Below, one piece after another: positions 1-7,521 of a DNA stretch of 11,115 nt. The position numbers and the translations under genes were made by a program. This DNA is from Hydrogenothermaceae bacterium. GTDB lineage: Bacteria; Aquificota; Aquificia; Aquificales; Hydrogenothermaceae. Below the pieces are notes generated by a model that was given only the letters and a program-made list of their open reading frames with translations, searched no databases and had not been told where the DNA came from. How positions within the stretch are numbered: the first letter of the stretch is position 1; each line of letters starts with the position of its first letter. The stretch lies in assembly GCA_015490675.1 (NCBI GenBank), contig WFXI01000068.1:1-11115 (forward strand), given 5' to 3'.

Positions 1-749
1 CCTCTGAAAAACACACCTAAATCTTTTTCAAGTTTGTAATCTGAAGATAATCCTATTCCATTCTGGTTTGTTTTTGTTGTTTGAAAGCCATAAATCCTTA
101 AACCGTAAATATCTGTTTCTCTTTCATACTCTCCAATAAATACACTTTCATTTTCTGGTGAATTATCCATCAAAACAGTAGAAACAGAATCTTCATCTGT
201 CAGCTTATACTTTAAGTAAATACCTAAATTATACGAAGGTAAAACAGCAACAGGATTATTTATAAATGCTGAATTTAAAAACTGAATATGCTCATCATTT
301 GCATAATTGTTAGTATCAATAAATGCTGTGGAATCTATTAATCCTCCAATAAATACAAATTTATTAAATTTTTTTTGGTAATAAAGCTCTAATAGATATT
401 TCCTGCCAGTTTCATTTATATCTTTCAAGTAACTTTCCAAATCATCTCCTGTTGTATAGATGGAATAGCCTTCTCTATCTAACTTAGGAGTAATCCCATC
501 TCCAAATGTAATTGAAGCATTTATAAAAATTAATTGCGTTTTATCTATTTTATATTCAAGAAATAAATGTGAAGTATTGTAAATTGCTCCATAGTTTTCT
601 ATTTGTTGATAAACTGTTGTATTTATTAAATCTATCTTATGTTTGTGCTCTTTATGCTCCTTAATAAAAGGCTTTTGGTTTTCTTCTGAAATAACATAAG
701 AAAAGATACATAAAACTACTATAAATATATAAAAAACCAGCTTCAACAA
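1..749 (-). CDS. OprB-like carbohydrate-selective porin, 5' part (truncated by window edge)
   Basis: The reading frame is open for 249 codons and runs off the left edge. The first 21 or so residues form a signal peptide: a basic Lys, a long hydrophobic stretch, then VIS before EE. A short His/Lys-rich segment follows (residues 28-38, HKEHKHK). The body is rich in alternating aromatic and polar residues, as expected for an outer-membrane beta barrel. Residues 132-172 resemble the conserved OprB-family region: GGLIDSTAFIDTN, then YANDEHIQFLNSAF and NNPVAVLPSYNLG. OprB proteins form passive outer-membrane channels, often for sugars; the substrate here cannot be told. No ATG is available. An in-frame TAA lies just upstream, and two tandem TTG codons follow an AGAGGT ribosome site, 6 bases before the first TTG, so TTG at 749 is chosen (746 is possible). 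The gene lies 80 bases after gspF with its own candidate promoter, so it is probably not part of the secretion operon proper. Confidence 0.72.
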   Translation of the reverse strand, partial: MLKLVFYIFIVVLCIFSYVISEENQKPFIKEHKEHKHKIDLINTTVYQQIENYGAIYNTSHLFLEYKIDKTQLIFINASITFGDGITPKLDREGYSIYTTGDDLESYLKDINETGRKYLLELYYQKKFNKFVFIGGLIDSTAFIDTNNYANDEHIQFLNSAFINNPVAVLPSYNLGIYLKYKLTDEDSVSTVLMDNSPENESVFIGEYERETDIYGLRIYGFQTTKTNQNGIGLSSDYKLEKDLGVFFR

Positions 750-802
750 ATGTTAACCTCTAAAGTGGGTAAATATAATTAATCTGAAATTTTAGGATAA
801 GC

Positions 803-811
803 ATTATATCA
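803..811 (-). promoter_or_regulatory. Extended -10 promoter element for the porin gene
   Basis: The minus strand reads TGATATAAT, a perfect extended -10 (TGnTATAAT), in the gap between gspF and the porin gene. Transcription would begin near 796, giving a leader of about 47 bases before the TTG start at 749. No good -35 hexamer is seen at the usual distance, which is tolerable for an extended -10 promoter. In DNA this AT-rich a chance match is possible. Confidence 0.4.
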
Positions 812-836
812 GGTAAATTGGATTTATTTCTACCTG
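810..836 (-). repeat. Inverted repeat at the end of gspF, hairpin or operator
   Basis: The minus strand reads CAGGTAGA, an 11-base AT-rich loop, then TTTACCTG. This gives an 8-bp stem with one G-U pair. It includes the gspF stop codon and abuts the extended -10 box. No run of T follows on the minus strand, so it does not look like an intrinsic terminator. It could stabilise the 3' end of the gsp messenger, or act as an operator over the porin promoter. The function is inference only. Confidence 0.4.
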
Positions 837-2053
837 ACACTTATACTGAATATGGGTAGCAATGTTGCGAAAACAAATAAACCTATTAAAACTGATAGAA
901 TTATTAAAGTAATAGGTTCTAAGTAGCTTAAGAACAAAGATATTAATCGTTCCAGTTGCTTTCTATAAATCTGAGAAATTAATTGAAACATTTCATCTAA
1001 TTGAGAAGTTTCTTCTCCTATAGCAATTAATTGAATAATATTTTCTGGGAAGTTTTTATCTCTAGACATTAAAACACTTAAAGTTTTTCCCTTTTTTAAT
1101 TCATTAGATAGTTTTTCAAATCTTTTTCTTAATATAGAATTTGTTATAGTTTTATTCGCTATATCTAAAGACCTGTCTAGTGTTAATCCTCCTTTTAACA
1201 ATAAACTTAAGGTATTAGCCCATACTTGATATTGGGAATATAAATGAACCACTTTAAAGAAGGGAATTTTTAGTTTTAATTTATCTATTCTTTCCTTGGA
1301 TAAAAACTTGTTTTTTCCTAAAACAAAAACTAATATTAAAAAAGGTATTAATTTAATGAAATCACTAATAAAATTAGAAAAAATTACAACAAGTTTAGTT
1401 AAGGTAGGTAATTCTTTTCCAAACTGAGAATATATTTTTACAACTGTAGGTACTACAATATTCATAATTATAATCATAGAAATAAATCCAACAATTATAA
1501 CTATTGTTGGATAAATCAAAGAATTTATTATTTTTACTTTAAAATCATTTTGTTTTTCAATAAATTCAGATGCAGATAAGAAAATTTTATCTAATGCCCC
1601 AGATTCTTCTCCTGCTTTTACCATTTCTACAAGGAAAACAGGAAAAATATTGACTTTTTCTAAAGATTCACCTATAGAATTTCCTTCTTGTATGTAAGTT
1701 TTTGCAGATAATAGTGAATCTTTCAGTATCTTATTCTCTGTCTGCTTAGCAATAATATCAAATATATCAGTTATATGTACTCCTTTACTTATTAAAAGAC
1801 CAATTTCATAACAAATTAAAGCAATTTCTTCATTAGATATATTTCTTTTCAAAGAAATGTTTTTAAATAAAAATTTTTCTAGGAAACTATCTTTTTCATC
1901 TTTCTTTTCCAAACCAGATATTTCTTGAATTTCTATAGGAACTAATCCTCTTGAAGTTAGATATTTTTTTAAAGATAAAGCAGAAGGAAATTCAGCTATA
2001 TCTCTTATTTCTTTTCCCGAGTCATCATAGGCCTTATATTTAAAAATTGGCAT
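830..2053 (-). CDS. gspF: T2SS inner-membrane platform protein GspF
   Basis: The 407-residue protein has the normal family length. It carries two T2SSF domains (about 75-200 and 275-400), each with the repeated signature: VKAGEESGALD at 145-155 and IAIGEETSQLDEM at 343-355. The first half also has LLISKGVHI and the second LLLKGGLTLDRSLDIA. Three hydrophobic segments are visible, at about 178-202, 226-246 and 378-402. GspF is the polytopic core of the inner-membrane assembly platform and couples the GspE ATPase to pseudopilus growth. The ATG lies 2 bases after the gspE stop, and an AAGGTG ribosome site sits inside the end of gspE, so the two genes should be translationally coupled. A type IV pilus PilC would look similar, but the gspC, gspK, gspL and gspM neighbours decide for T2SS. 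It is the last gene of the operon. Confidence 0.95.
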   Translation of the reverse strand: MPIFKYKAYDDSGKEIRDIAEFPSALSLKKYLTSRGLVPIEIQEISGLEKKDEKDSFLEKFLFKNISLKRNISNEEIALICYEIGLLISKGVHITDIFDIIAKQTENKILKDSLLSAKTYIQEGNSIGESLEKVNIFPVFLVEMVKAGEESGALDKIFLSASEFIEKQNDFKVKIINSLIYPTIVIIVGFISMIIIMNIVVPTVVKIYSQFGKELPTLTKLVVIFSNFISDFIKLIPFLILVFVLGKNKFLSKERIDKLKLKIPFFKVVHLYSQYQVWANTLSLLLKGGLTLDRSLDIANKTITNSILRKRFEKLSNELKKGKTLSVLMSRDKNFPENIIQLIAIGEETSQLDEMFQLISQIYRKQLERLISLFLSYLEPITLIILSVLIGLFVFATLLPIFSISVR

Positions 2054-2055
2054 AG

Positions 2056-3501
2056 TTACACCTTAGCAACCTGTAAAACTTCTTCCAAAGTAGTAATTCC
2101 CTTAACAACTTTACTTATCCCATCTTGAATTAAAAGTTTCATTCCTTTTTTTATAGCATTCTCTTTAAGAAGACTTGTATTTACATTTTTGGCAATTAAT
2201 CCCCTAATATCTTCATCAATTTCCATTATCTCATATATAGCTATCCTTCCTTTATAGCCTGTTCCTAAGCACTCTTCGCAACCTTCACCATAATATAAAT
2301 GTTTTATATCAAAATTTTCCAAAATTTCTGGATAATACTTTTTAATTTCTTGATACTCTAAGTCTGTTAATTTCTTTTCTGACTTACAGTTTGAGCATAT
2401 TTTTCTAACTAATCTTTGTGCTACAATTCCTTCTAAAGAGGAAGCCAGTAAAAACGGTTCAACACCCATATCAACAAGTCGTGCAACTGATGAAGGTGCA
2501 TCATTTGTATGCAAAGTTGACAAAACTAAGTGTCCAGTCATTGAAGCTCTAATAACTATTTCAGCAGTTTCTAAATCTCTTATTTCTCCAACCATTATTA
2601 TATCTGGGTCTTGCCTTAATATACTTCTTAAACCATTTGCAAAAGTCAAATTTATTTGAGGATTAACCTGTATTTGACTAATTCCATCTATTTGGTATTC
2701 CACAGGGTCTTCTATAGTTATTATATTTTTAGTAGGTTTTTTTATTCTTATCAAAGAAGCATATAAAGTAGTAGATTTTCCTGAACCTGTCGGACCAGTT
2801 ATCAAAATCAAACCATAAGGTTTATTTATCATTTTTTCATATTTATATTTATCCTCTTCAGAAAAACCAAGCTCCTCTAAAGTTAAAACTTTATTAGATT
2901 TATCTAATAACCTTATGACTATTCTTTCTCCAAAAACAGTAGGTAAAGTAGAAACTCTCATATCAAGCTCTTTATTACCAATCTTAACTCTTATTCTTCC
3001 ATCTTGAGGTAATCTTTTCTCTGCGACATTAAGTTTTGATATTATCTTTATCCTGGAAACAATTTGAGGATAAATGCTTAAAGGTATTTCATTTACTTGA
3101 TGTAAAACACCATCCAATCTAAATCTAACAACAACCTTTTTAGAAAAAGGTTCAAAGTGTATATCAGAGACATTTGCTCTAATAGCCTTTAAAAATATAG
3201 AGTTTAAAAGTTGTATTACAGGGGAGTCTGAAGCTTCAAGTAAATTTTCTAAAAATCTTTCTTCTTTTTCTTCAAGTTCTTTGTGAGAAATATTGCTTTC
3301 TATATTTGCTATATACTCTTCTAGCTTTTCTTGAAAATCTTCCTCGGAAATAAGAATCGTTTTAGGAGGCTCTCCTATTAAAAATCTAATATCCTCAATA
3401 GCAAAAAAAGGTGTATCTTTTGTTATATATACTGTATTTCTATCAATAGGAATAACTTTATTTTCTTTTATAAAATCTAGGGGAAGATTTAAAGTACTAA
3501 T
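2056..3501 (-). CDS. gspE: T2SS assembly ATPase GspE, with ATT start codon
   Basis: This cytoplasmic secretion ATPase (481 aa from the chosen start) powers pseudopilus assembly. The N-terminal domain, which in the family docks on GspL, begins LPLDFIKENKVIP at about residue 6. Next come SDIHFEPF (112-119) and RFRLDGVLH, which show that the reading frame begins far upstream of the TTG at 3117. Other motifs are Walker A GPTGSGKS (236-243), the Asp box IEDPVEY (263-269), Walker B PDIIMVGEIRD (299-309) and the His box TGHLVLSTLHTND (322-334). A zinc-binding CxxC pair is at Cys369/372 and 408/411. Between the gspD stop (same frame) and 3117 there is no ATG, GTG or TTG. The ATT at 3501 lies 7 bases after GGAGG and just before the expected N-terminus, so it is taken as the start. 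A sequencing error replacing ATG is the main alternative. The function is certain; the start is likely but unproven. Confidence 0.93.
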   Translation of the reverse strand: MSTLNLPLDFIKENKVIPIDRNTVYITKDTPFFAIEDIRFLIGEPPKTILISEEDFQEKLEEYIANIESNISHKELEEKEERFLENLLEASDSPVIQLLNSIFLKAIRANVSDIHFEPFSKKVVVRFRLDGVLHQVNEIPLSIYPQIVSRIKIISKLNVAEKRLPQDGRIRVKIGNKELDMRVSTLPTVFGERIVIRLLDKSNKVLTLEELGFSEEDKYKYEKMINKPYGLILITGPTGSGKSTTLYASLIRIKKPTKNIITIEDPVEYQIDGISQIQVNPQINLTFANGLRSILRQDPDIIMVGEIRDLETAEIVIRASMTGHLVLSTLHTNDAPSSVARLVDMGVEPFLLASSLEGIVAQRLVRKICSNCKSEKKLTDLEYQEIKKYYPEILENFDIKHLYYGEGCEECLGTGYKGRIAIYEIMEIDEDIRGLIAKNVNTSLLKENAIKKGMKLLIQDGISKVVKGITTLEEVLQVAKV

Positions 3502-3504
3502 TTT

Positions 3505-5514
3505 TTATCCTCCAAAATAACTTCTATATTCTTCAAAAATATCTTTACTTTTTTTAATCTCTTCTTTTGGCTTTAATTTTTTATTTTCTTTTTTCTTTTT
3601 TATTTTTTGCAACTTTTTAACCAATTTCATATGTTCTTCTGTTATTTTAGCAAGCTCTTCCGGAGAATTTATAACATATGGTGTTATAAAAACAAATAGA
3701 TTAGTTTTATCATTATTATCTGATTGATATTTAAATAGATTACCTAAAATTGGTATTTCAGAAAGTAAGGGTACCCCTTCTATTGTTTTTACAGTTCTTT
3801 TAGAAATTAGACCTCCCAGTACTATAGTTTTCCCATTCTCAACTGTGATAGTTGTATCTATTTCTCTTTTCGAGGTTCTTGGAACTATATAACTTAAATT
3901 ACCAACATTTGCCGATTCAAATCCAATAATATCGTTAACTTCCTGATGAAGTTCCATTATTATACTTTTTCCAGAAATATGTGGAATTACCTTTAATATC
4001 AATCCAACTTCCTTATAATCATAATTTACAATAGGATTTCCATTAACATCATACTTAACACTTTCTGCATAAGGTATAACCTGAGATACATTAATTTTTG
4101 CTTCTTTATTATCCATAGCTAAAATTTTAGGTGAAGATACAACATTAAAACCAGAACCTTTTTCTAACAAAGAAAACATAAATAAAAGTTCAGGAAAAAA
4201 TACAGGACTACCACCTATATTTATGGTTTTCCCAGAAGAAGACAAAACACCAGCCACTAAATTTGACTGACTAAAAAGACTATAAAACCCGCTGTCTGAT
4301 ATACCACCTTTAAATGAAACTCCCCCTTTAGAACCAAATATCTGCCATCTAACTCCCAATTCTTTTAGTGTAGAATGAGAAACTTCAACTATTAATGCAG
4401 ATATTAAAATTTGCTTTTTTTGAATATCTAAACTTTTGACTATATCTCTTATAGCTTCAAATTCTAGTTTATTTGCATATACAATTATTGCATTAGAAGT
4501 TTCTTCTGCTATGACCTTTGGCTTATCCTTTGATGAAACAGGGCGTAGCATTTGTCTCTTTAAAGCATTTTTACCTTTTAAAGACTTAGTGCTATTAAAA
4601 GATACTAGATTAATATTTTCTAAAAGCTTATTAAGAACATTTGCTAAATCCTTAGCTTTTGCATTTTTAAGATAAATAGTCCAAAATCTTCTTTGATTTA
4701 TACTTTCAAATGGAACATCTAATTGATTAACAATAATATCAATCTGTGATATAACCTCTTTAGGTGCACTAACCAAAACTGTATTTTGGGATTTAATATT
4801 AAATGTTTTTATCAAAATTCCTCTTTTAGAATATTCAGAAAAAATTACATTTATAGCTGATGCTATATCCTGAGAGTTAGAATATTTCAACTTATAAATT
4901 TTTATAACTTTTCCACTGTCTTTACTGTCAATTAAAGAGAGTATGTTTCTCAAATTTTTAATATTTGATGCTGTATCTGTTATTATCAAAATATTTGCTG
5001 GATTGTAAGAGTAAACTAAACCTTTTTGAGATTTCAAACCTCTAATAATATTTGAAATCTGAACAATATCACCATTTTTTATTTGATACACAAAAGTTAT
5101 AAGTTCTTCTGAATTTTTTTCAGAAATATCAATAGGTGGTATTGTATTTCTGTAAGCTGTTATAGGTATCACTTCTACATATTCACCTTTATCAACTACA
5201 GCATAGTTCCTAGATTTTAGTATAGAAGTATAAATATCCCACGCTTGTTCTATAGTTAAAGGTTTAGAAAATACTAAACTAACTTTCCCTTTAATATCTG
5301 TTCCAAGTACAATATTTTTATCTGTTATTTCTGCTATAAAATGTGTTAATAATCTCAAATCTACACTCTCAAAGTTAAAGAAAACCTGACCAGTTTTTTT
5401 AAATTCTTTTGCTTCTTTAATAACTGTTTCAAAGTCTAAGTTACCTTCTGCAAAAGATTTACTAAATATGATAAAGAAAACAAAAATAAAGCTTATTATC
5501 CTTGCTTGTATCAT
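3505..5514 (-). CDS. gspD: T2SS outer-membrane secretin GspD
   Basis: The 669-residue secretin has an N-terminal signal peptide ending SFA at about residue 22. An N0 domain follows (about 40-118; FNFESVDLRLLTHFIAEIT, then the end YVEVIPI). The ring-forming N1, N2 and N3 domains come next, at about 135-200, 203-268 and 275-365. N3 carries a basic insert at about 308-333. The secretin core (about 367-615) has VPRTSKREIDTTI, ENGKTIVLGGLI, VPLLSEIPILGNLFK and the closing FVFITPYVI. Beyond the core is a very Lys-rich tail (about 629-658) ending in YFGG. GspD forms the multimeric outer-membrane gate through which folded substrates leave. The ATG at 5514 follows a GGGAGAGAAG ribosome site, 15 bases after the gspC stop. 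A PilQ identity is unlikely, because the N0-N1-N2-N3 layout and the gspC neighbour are T2SS features. No pilotin gene is nearby. Confidence 0.96.
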   Translation of the reverse strand: MIQARIISFIFVFFIIFSKSFAEGNLDFETVIKEAKEFKKTGQVFFNFESVDLRLLTHFIAEITDKNIVLGTDIKGKVSLVFSKPLTIEQAWDIYTSILKSRNYAVVDKGEYVEVIPITAYRNTIPPIDISEKNSEELITFVYQIKNGDIVQISNIIRGLKSQKGLVYSYNPANILIITDTASNIKNLRNILSLIDSKDSGKVIKIYKLKYSNSQDIASAINVIFSEYSKRGILIKTFNIKSQNTVLVSAPKEVISQIDIIVNQLDVPFESINQRRFWTIYLKNAKAKDLANVLNKLLENINLVSFNSTKSLKGKNALKRQMLRPVSSKDKPKVIAEETSNAIIVYANKLEFEAIRDIVKSLDIQKKQILISALIVEVSHSTLKELGVRWQIFGSKGGVSFKGGISDSGFYSLFSQSNLVAGVLSSSGKTINIGGSPVFFPELLFMFSLLEKGSGFNVVSSPKILAMDNKEAKINVSQVIPYAESVKYDVNGNPIVNYDYKEVGLILKVIPHISGKSIIMELHQEVNDIIGFESANVGNLSYIVPRTSKREIDTTITVENGKTIVLGGLISKRTVKTIEGVPLLSEIPILGNLFKYQSDNNDKTNLFVFITPYVINSPEELAKITEEHMKLVKKLQKIKKKKENKKLKPKEEIKKSKDIFEEYRSYFGG
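3509..3513 (-). promoter_or_regulatory. Shine-Dalgarno of gspE inside the last codons of gspD
   Basis: The minus strand reads TTTGGAGGATAAAAAATT. The GGAGG core is made of the final Gly-Gly codons of gspD, and the gspD stop TAA and one AAA codon separate it from the ATT at 3501, a spacing of 7 bases. This is one of the strongest ribosome sites in the window, and it fixes the unusual gspE start. Translation of gspE is expected to be coupled to termination on gspD. Confidence 0.8.
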
Positions 5515-5529
5515 TCTTCTCTCCCAAAA

Positions 5530-6366
5530 TCAGTAAATTTTATAGACTATAGTTCTCCTTTTTCCATTCCTTTCGATTTCTACATTAACAACTTTCTCAT
5601 TTCTCAAAATGTTATAAATTTTAAAAGCCTCTTCAACTGTTCTAACAGGTCTCCCATTAACACTTAATATCAAATCTCCACTTCTAATCCCGTATTTATA
5701 AATAATGCTTTTAGGACTAACATATTTAAATCTAAATCCTACAGTTTTTCCATTTTTTATAACAGGTGATATCAGAACATTTTTTAACAAGTTTCCAATA
5801 TTTGATGTTTGTTTCTCTACAAATTTTCTATCTAAAATATAAACATTGTTTTCATTACTATTTTTTCTATCATATGTATAAAACTTTTTCCTCATTCCAG
5901 ATGAACTAACTTTCAAAACCAGCTTATAAATATTTTTACCTCTCTCTAAAATCACAAAATACTTACCAATATTTTTAACCTTAAAGTCTTTAACATTTTC
6001 ATTTTCTCTTACAAGAATAGTTTTATTTCCTACCTTTAAGAAAGCCAATTTACTTTTTCCCATCAAAACAGTTCCTAAAAGATAAATACCCTGTAAATTT
6101 TGACTAGAGGAAACTATATTATTTTTTGTTGGCTCATTTTTTTTCTTAACAAAGAAATCTTTTTCAAATAAGTAATCTAAATAACTATAACTTTGCATTT
6201 TTTTATCTTTAAAATTTTTTGTTTTACGTATATTTTCCTTTGGCAAAGAAAATAATTTATATTCAATATAACCATTTATAAAGGTGGCTGAACTTACCCC
6301 CAAACTTATGATAAAAATTGTAAAGAAAGCTTTCTCAATGCTTATTTTTTTTAAATTTACCAACAT
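5530..6366 (-). CDS. gspC: T2SS inner-membrane linker GspC with PDZ domain
   Basis: The 278-residue protein is a bitopic inner-membrane protein. A short cytoplasmic N-terminus is followed by one membrane segment (about 13-32) and a Lys/Asn-rich linker (to about 88). The HR (homology region) domain is at about 91-152, opening LQGIYLLGTVLMG; this domain contacts the secretin N0 domain. The C-terminal PDZ domain (about 198-278) has SPVIKNGKTVGFRFKYVSP and the strong signature YGIRSGDLILSVNGRPV. In known systems GspC couples the inner-membrane platform to GspD, and its PDZ takes part in substrate recruitment. The ATG lies 3 bases after the gspN stop, with AAGGGA upstream as ribosome site. The gene sits immediately before gspD, as in classical operons, which supports the call independently of the moderate sequence similarity. 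Confidence 0.9.
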   Translation of the reverse strand: MLVNLKKISIEKAFFTIFIISLGVSSATFINGYIEYKLFSLPKENIRKTKNFKDKKMQSYSYLDYLFEKDFFVKKKNEPTKNNIVSSSQNLQGIYLLGTVLMGKSKLAFLKVGNKTILVRENENVKDFKVKNIGKYFVILERGKNIYKLVLKVSSSGMRKKFYTYDRKNSNENNVYILDRKFVEKQTSNIGNLLKNVLISPVIKNGKTVGFRFKYVSPKSIIYKYGIRSGDLILSVNGRPVRTVEEAFKIYNILRNEKVVNVEIERNGKRRTIVYKIY

Positions 6367-6369
6367 TGA

Positions 6370-7032
6370 CTAAAATCCCTTAAAAGACAAAAAACTAAAG
6401 CTTATTTTTTGAGTAATATTATTACCCAAAATACTTCCTCTAAAAAACCCTTCTAGCTTTGTTTTTCTAATATTTTTTATAGGTATTTCTAACTTCCCTT
6501 CAAAATTACCTTTAATATTTCTTCCTAAAATTTCAGCTTTAACATAAGAAATTTTATTTTGCTTTTTCAAGTTAAAAGATATACTTAGATTTTTAAATTT
6601 AAAAAAATTTACTCTGGCTATATTTACTATTCCATTACCATTAAGCACTAAAAAATTGTCTACATAAAACACTTCAAAATTTCCAGAAATATCACCTAAT
6701 AAATATTTATTATTCTGCTGAAACTTATCTAAAATCAAATTTTTTAAATGTAAATGTCCTTTCCTTAGCAAAGCATTAATTCTTAGATAGTTTTTTTCAT
6801 CTACTTTTAGTACTATAAGGGGAAATTTATTTTCTATTACTAATTTATCTAATATGAAGTCTTTTATCTTTAAACCACTTATCCTTATAGCAAAAAAATT
6901 ACCTTTTATATTCAGATATTGGATATTATATGTATTTAATACATACTCAATTGCAGTTTTCGCAGGAAAAGTTAATATAAAAGAGAAAAAGAATGAAATA
7001 AAAAAAATTAAGAGAAATAATACCTTCTTCAT
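6370..7032 (-). CDS. gspN: Probable GspN-like T2SS accessory protein
   Basis: The 220-residue protein has one N-terminal hydrophobic segment (about 4-23), either a signal anchor or a signal peptide. The rest is a beta-rich periplasmic part full of alternating hydrophobic and polar residues, including LKIKDFILDKLVIENKFPLI and HLHLKNLILDKF. There are no enzymatic motifs. Its position directly after gspM and its overall shape (membrane anchor, then repeated beta strands resembling AsmA/GspN folds) fit GspN, an accessory T2SS subunit present in only some systems. Sequence similarity is too weak to prove this by eye. The ATG at 7032 is preferred, with AAAAAGG 9 bases upstream; the frame also offers a TTG at 7041, but that codon directly abuts the ribosome site. 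It lies 18 bases after gspM and 3 before gspC. Confidence 0.6.
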   Translation of the reverse strand: MKKVLFLLIFFISFFFSFILTFPAKTAIEYVLNTYNIQYLNIKGNFFAIRISGLKIKDFILDKLVIENKFPLIVLKVDEKNYLRINALLRKGHLHLKNLILDKFQQNNKYLLGDISGNFEVFYVDNFLVLNGNGIVNIARVNFFKFKNLSISFNLKKQNKISYVKAEILGRNIKGNFEGKLEIPIKNIRKTKLEGFFRGSILGNNITQKISFSFLSFKGF

Positions 7033-7050
7033 AGAATTCAACCTTTTTAT

Positions 7051-7521
7051 CTAATATTGGATAACAAGTTTTGCATTCATATTTTTCCCGCCATACAAGC
7101 TTTCAATATTAATAAATGATATATAAAATTCCTTCTCTTTTATTTTTTTTATAAATTTTATAAACTCATCTCCTTTTATATTTTCAAAATAAACTTCGAC
7201 CCCTTTTTCTTGGTAGGGTTTTATATAGGTTATATTTTCTTTTATTCCTAATTTTTGGGCTAAATTTTCAATAAATGTTAGTGAAAGTTCGTTTGAAAAA
7301 TTTTCTTGTTTTAATTGTTTATATTCTGATGCAAGCTCTAAGAGCTTTCTATAATTTTGTTTCTCTTTGTATATTATTCTATCTAGTTTTTGAATTTCAC
7401 TTAACAAGGGAAAAATTACAAAGAATAATCCAACTATTATCAAAATTATATACAAAGCAAAAATCAAAACAATTTTTTCTCTTTTTTCTAAACTATCTAA
7501 ATAAAGAAATATCTTTCTCAC
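7051..7521 (-). CDS. gspM: T2SS inner-membrane platform protein GspM
   Basis: The 156-residue protein has the GspM layout. A short cytoplasmic N-terminus (LDSLEKREKIVL, like the common L..R E+ motif before the membrane helix) precedes one membrane segment (about 17-38). A charged coiled-coil stretch (about 41-75) and a small periplasmic alpha/beta domain (about 80-156) follow. In known systems GspM pairs with GspL through similar ferredoxin-like periplasmic domains and holds it in the membrane platform. The start is a GTG whose bases overlap the gspL stop (GTGA, 4-base overlap), with AGGGG about 9 bases upstream. This arrangement indicates termination-reinitiation coupling and roughly matched amounts of the two partners. 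The family is poorly conserved, so the call rests on architecture plus position between gspL and gspN. Confidence 0.85.
   Translation of the reverse strand: MRKIFLYLDSLEKREKIVLIFALYIILIIVGLFFVIFPLLSEIQKLDRIIYKEKQNYRKLLELASEYKQLKQENFSNELSLTFIENLAQKLGIKENITYIKPYQEKGVEVYFENIKGDEFIKFIKKIKEKEFYISFINIESLYGGKNMNAKLVIQY

Noticed and set aside
810..836. Intrinsic terminator after gspF
   Set aside because: The stem is short and has only moderate GC, and no run of T follows on either strand in the expected place.
2056..3117. A shorter gspE starting at TTG 3117
   Set aside because: The TTG is an internal Leu in the conserved RFRLDGVLH segment. Starting there would remove the GspL-binding N-terminal domain and half of a conserved domain, and no ribosome site precedes it.
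3118..3504. gspE as a 5'-truncated pseudogene, or a non-coding gap between gspD and gspE
   Set aside because: The whole stretch translates without a stop into recognisable GspE N-terminal sequence and is preceded by a strong ribosome site, so it is coding.
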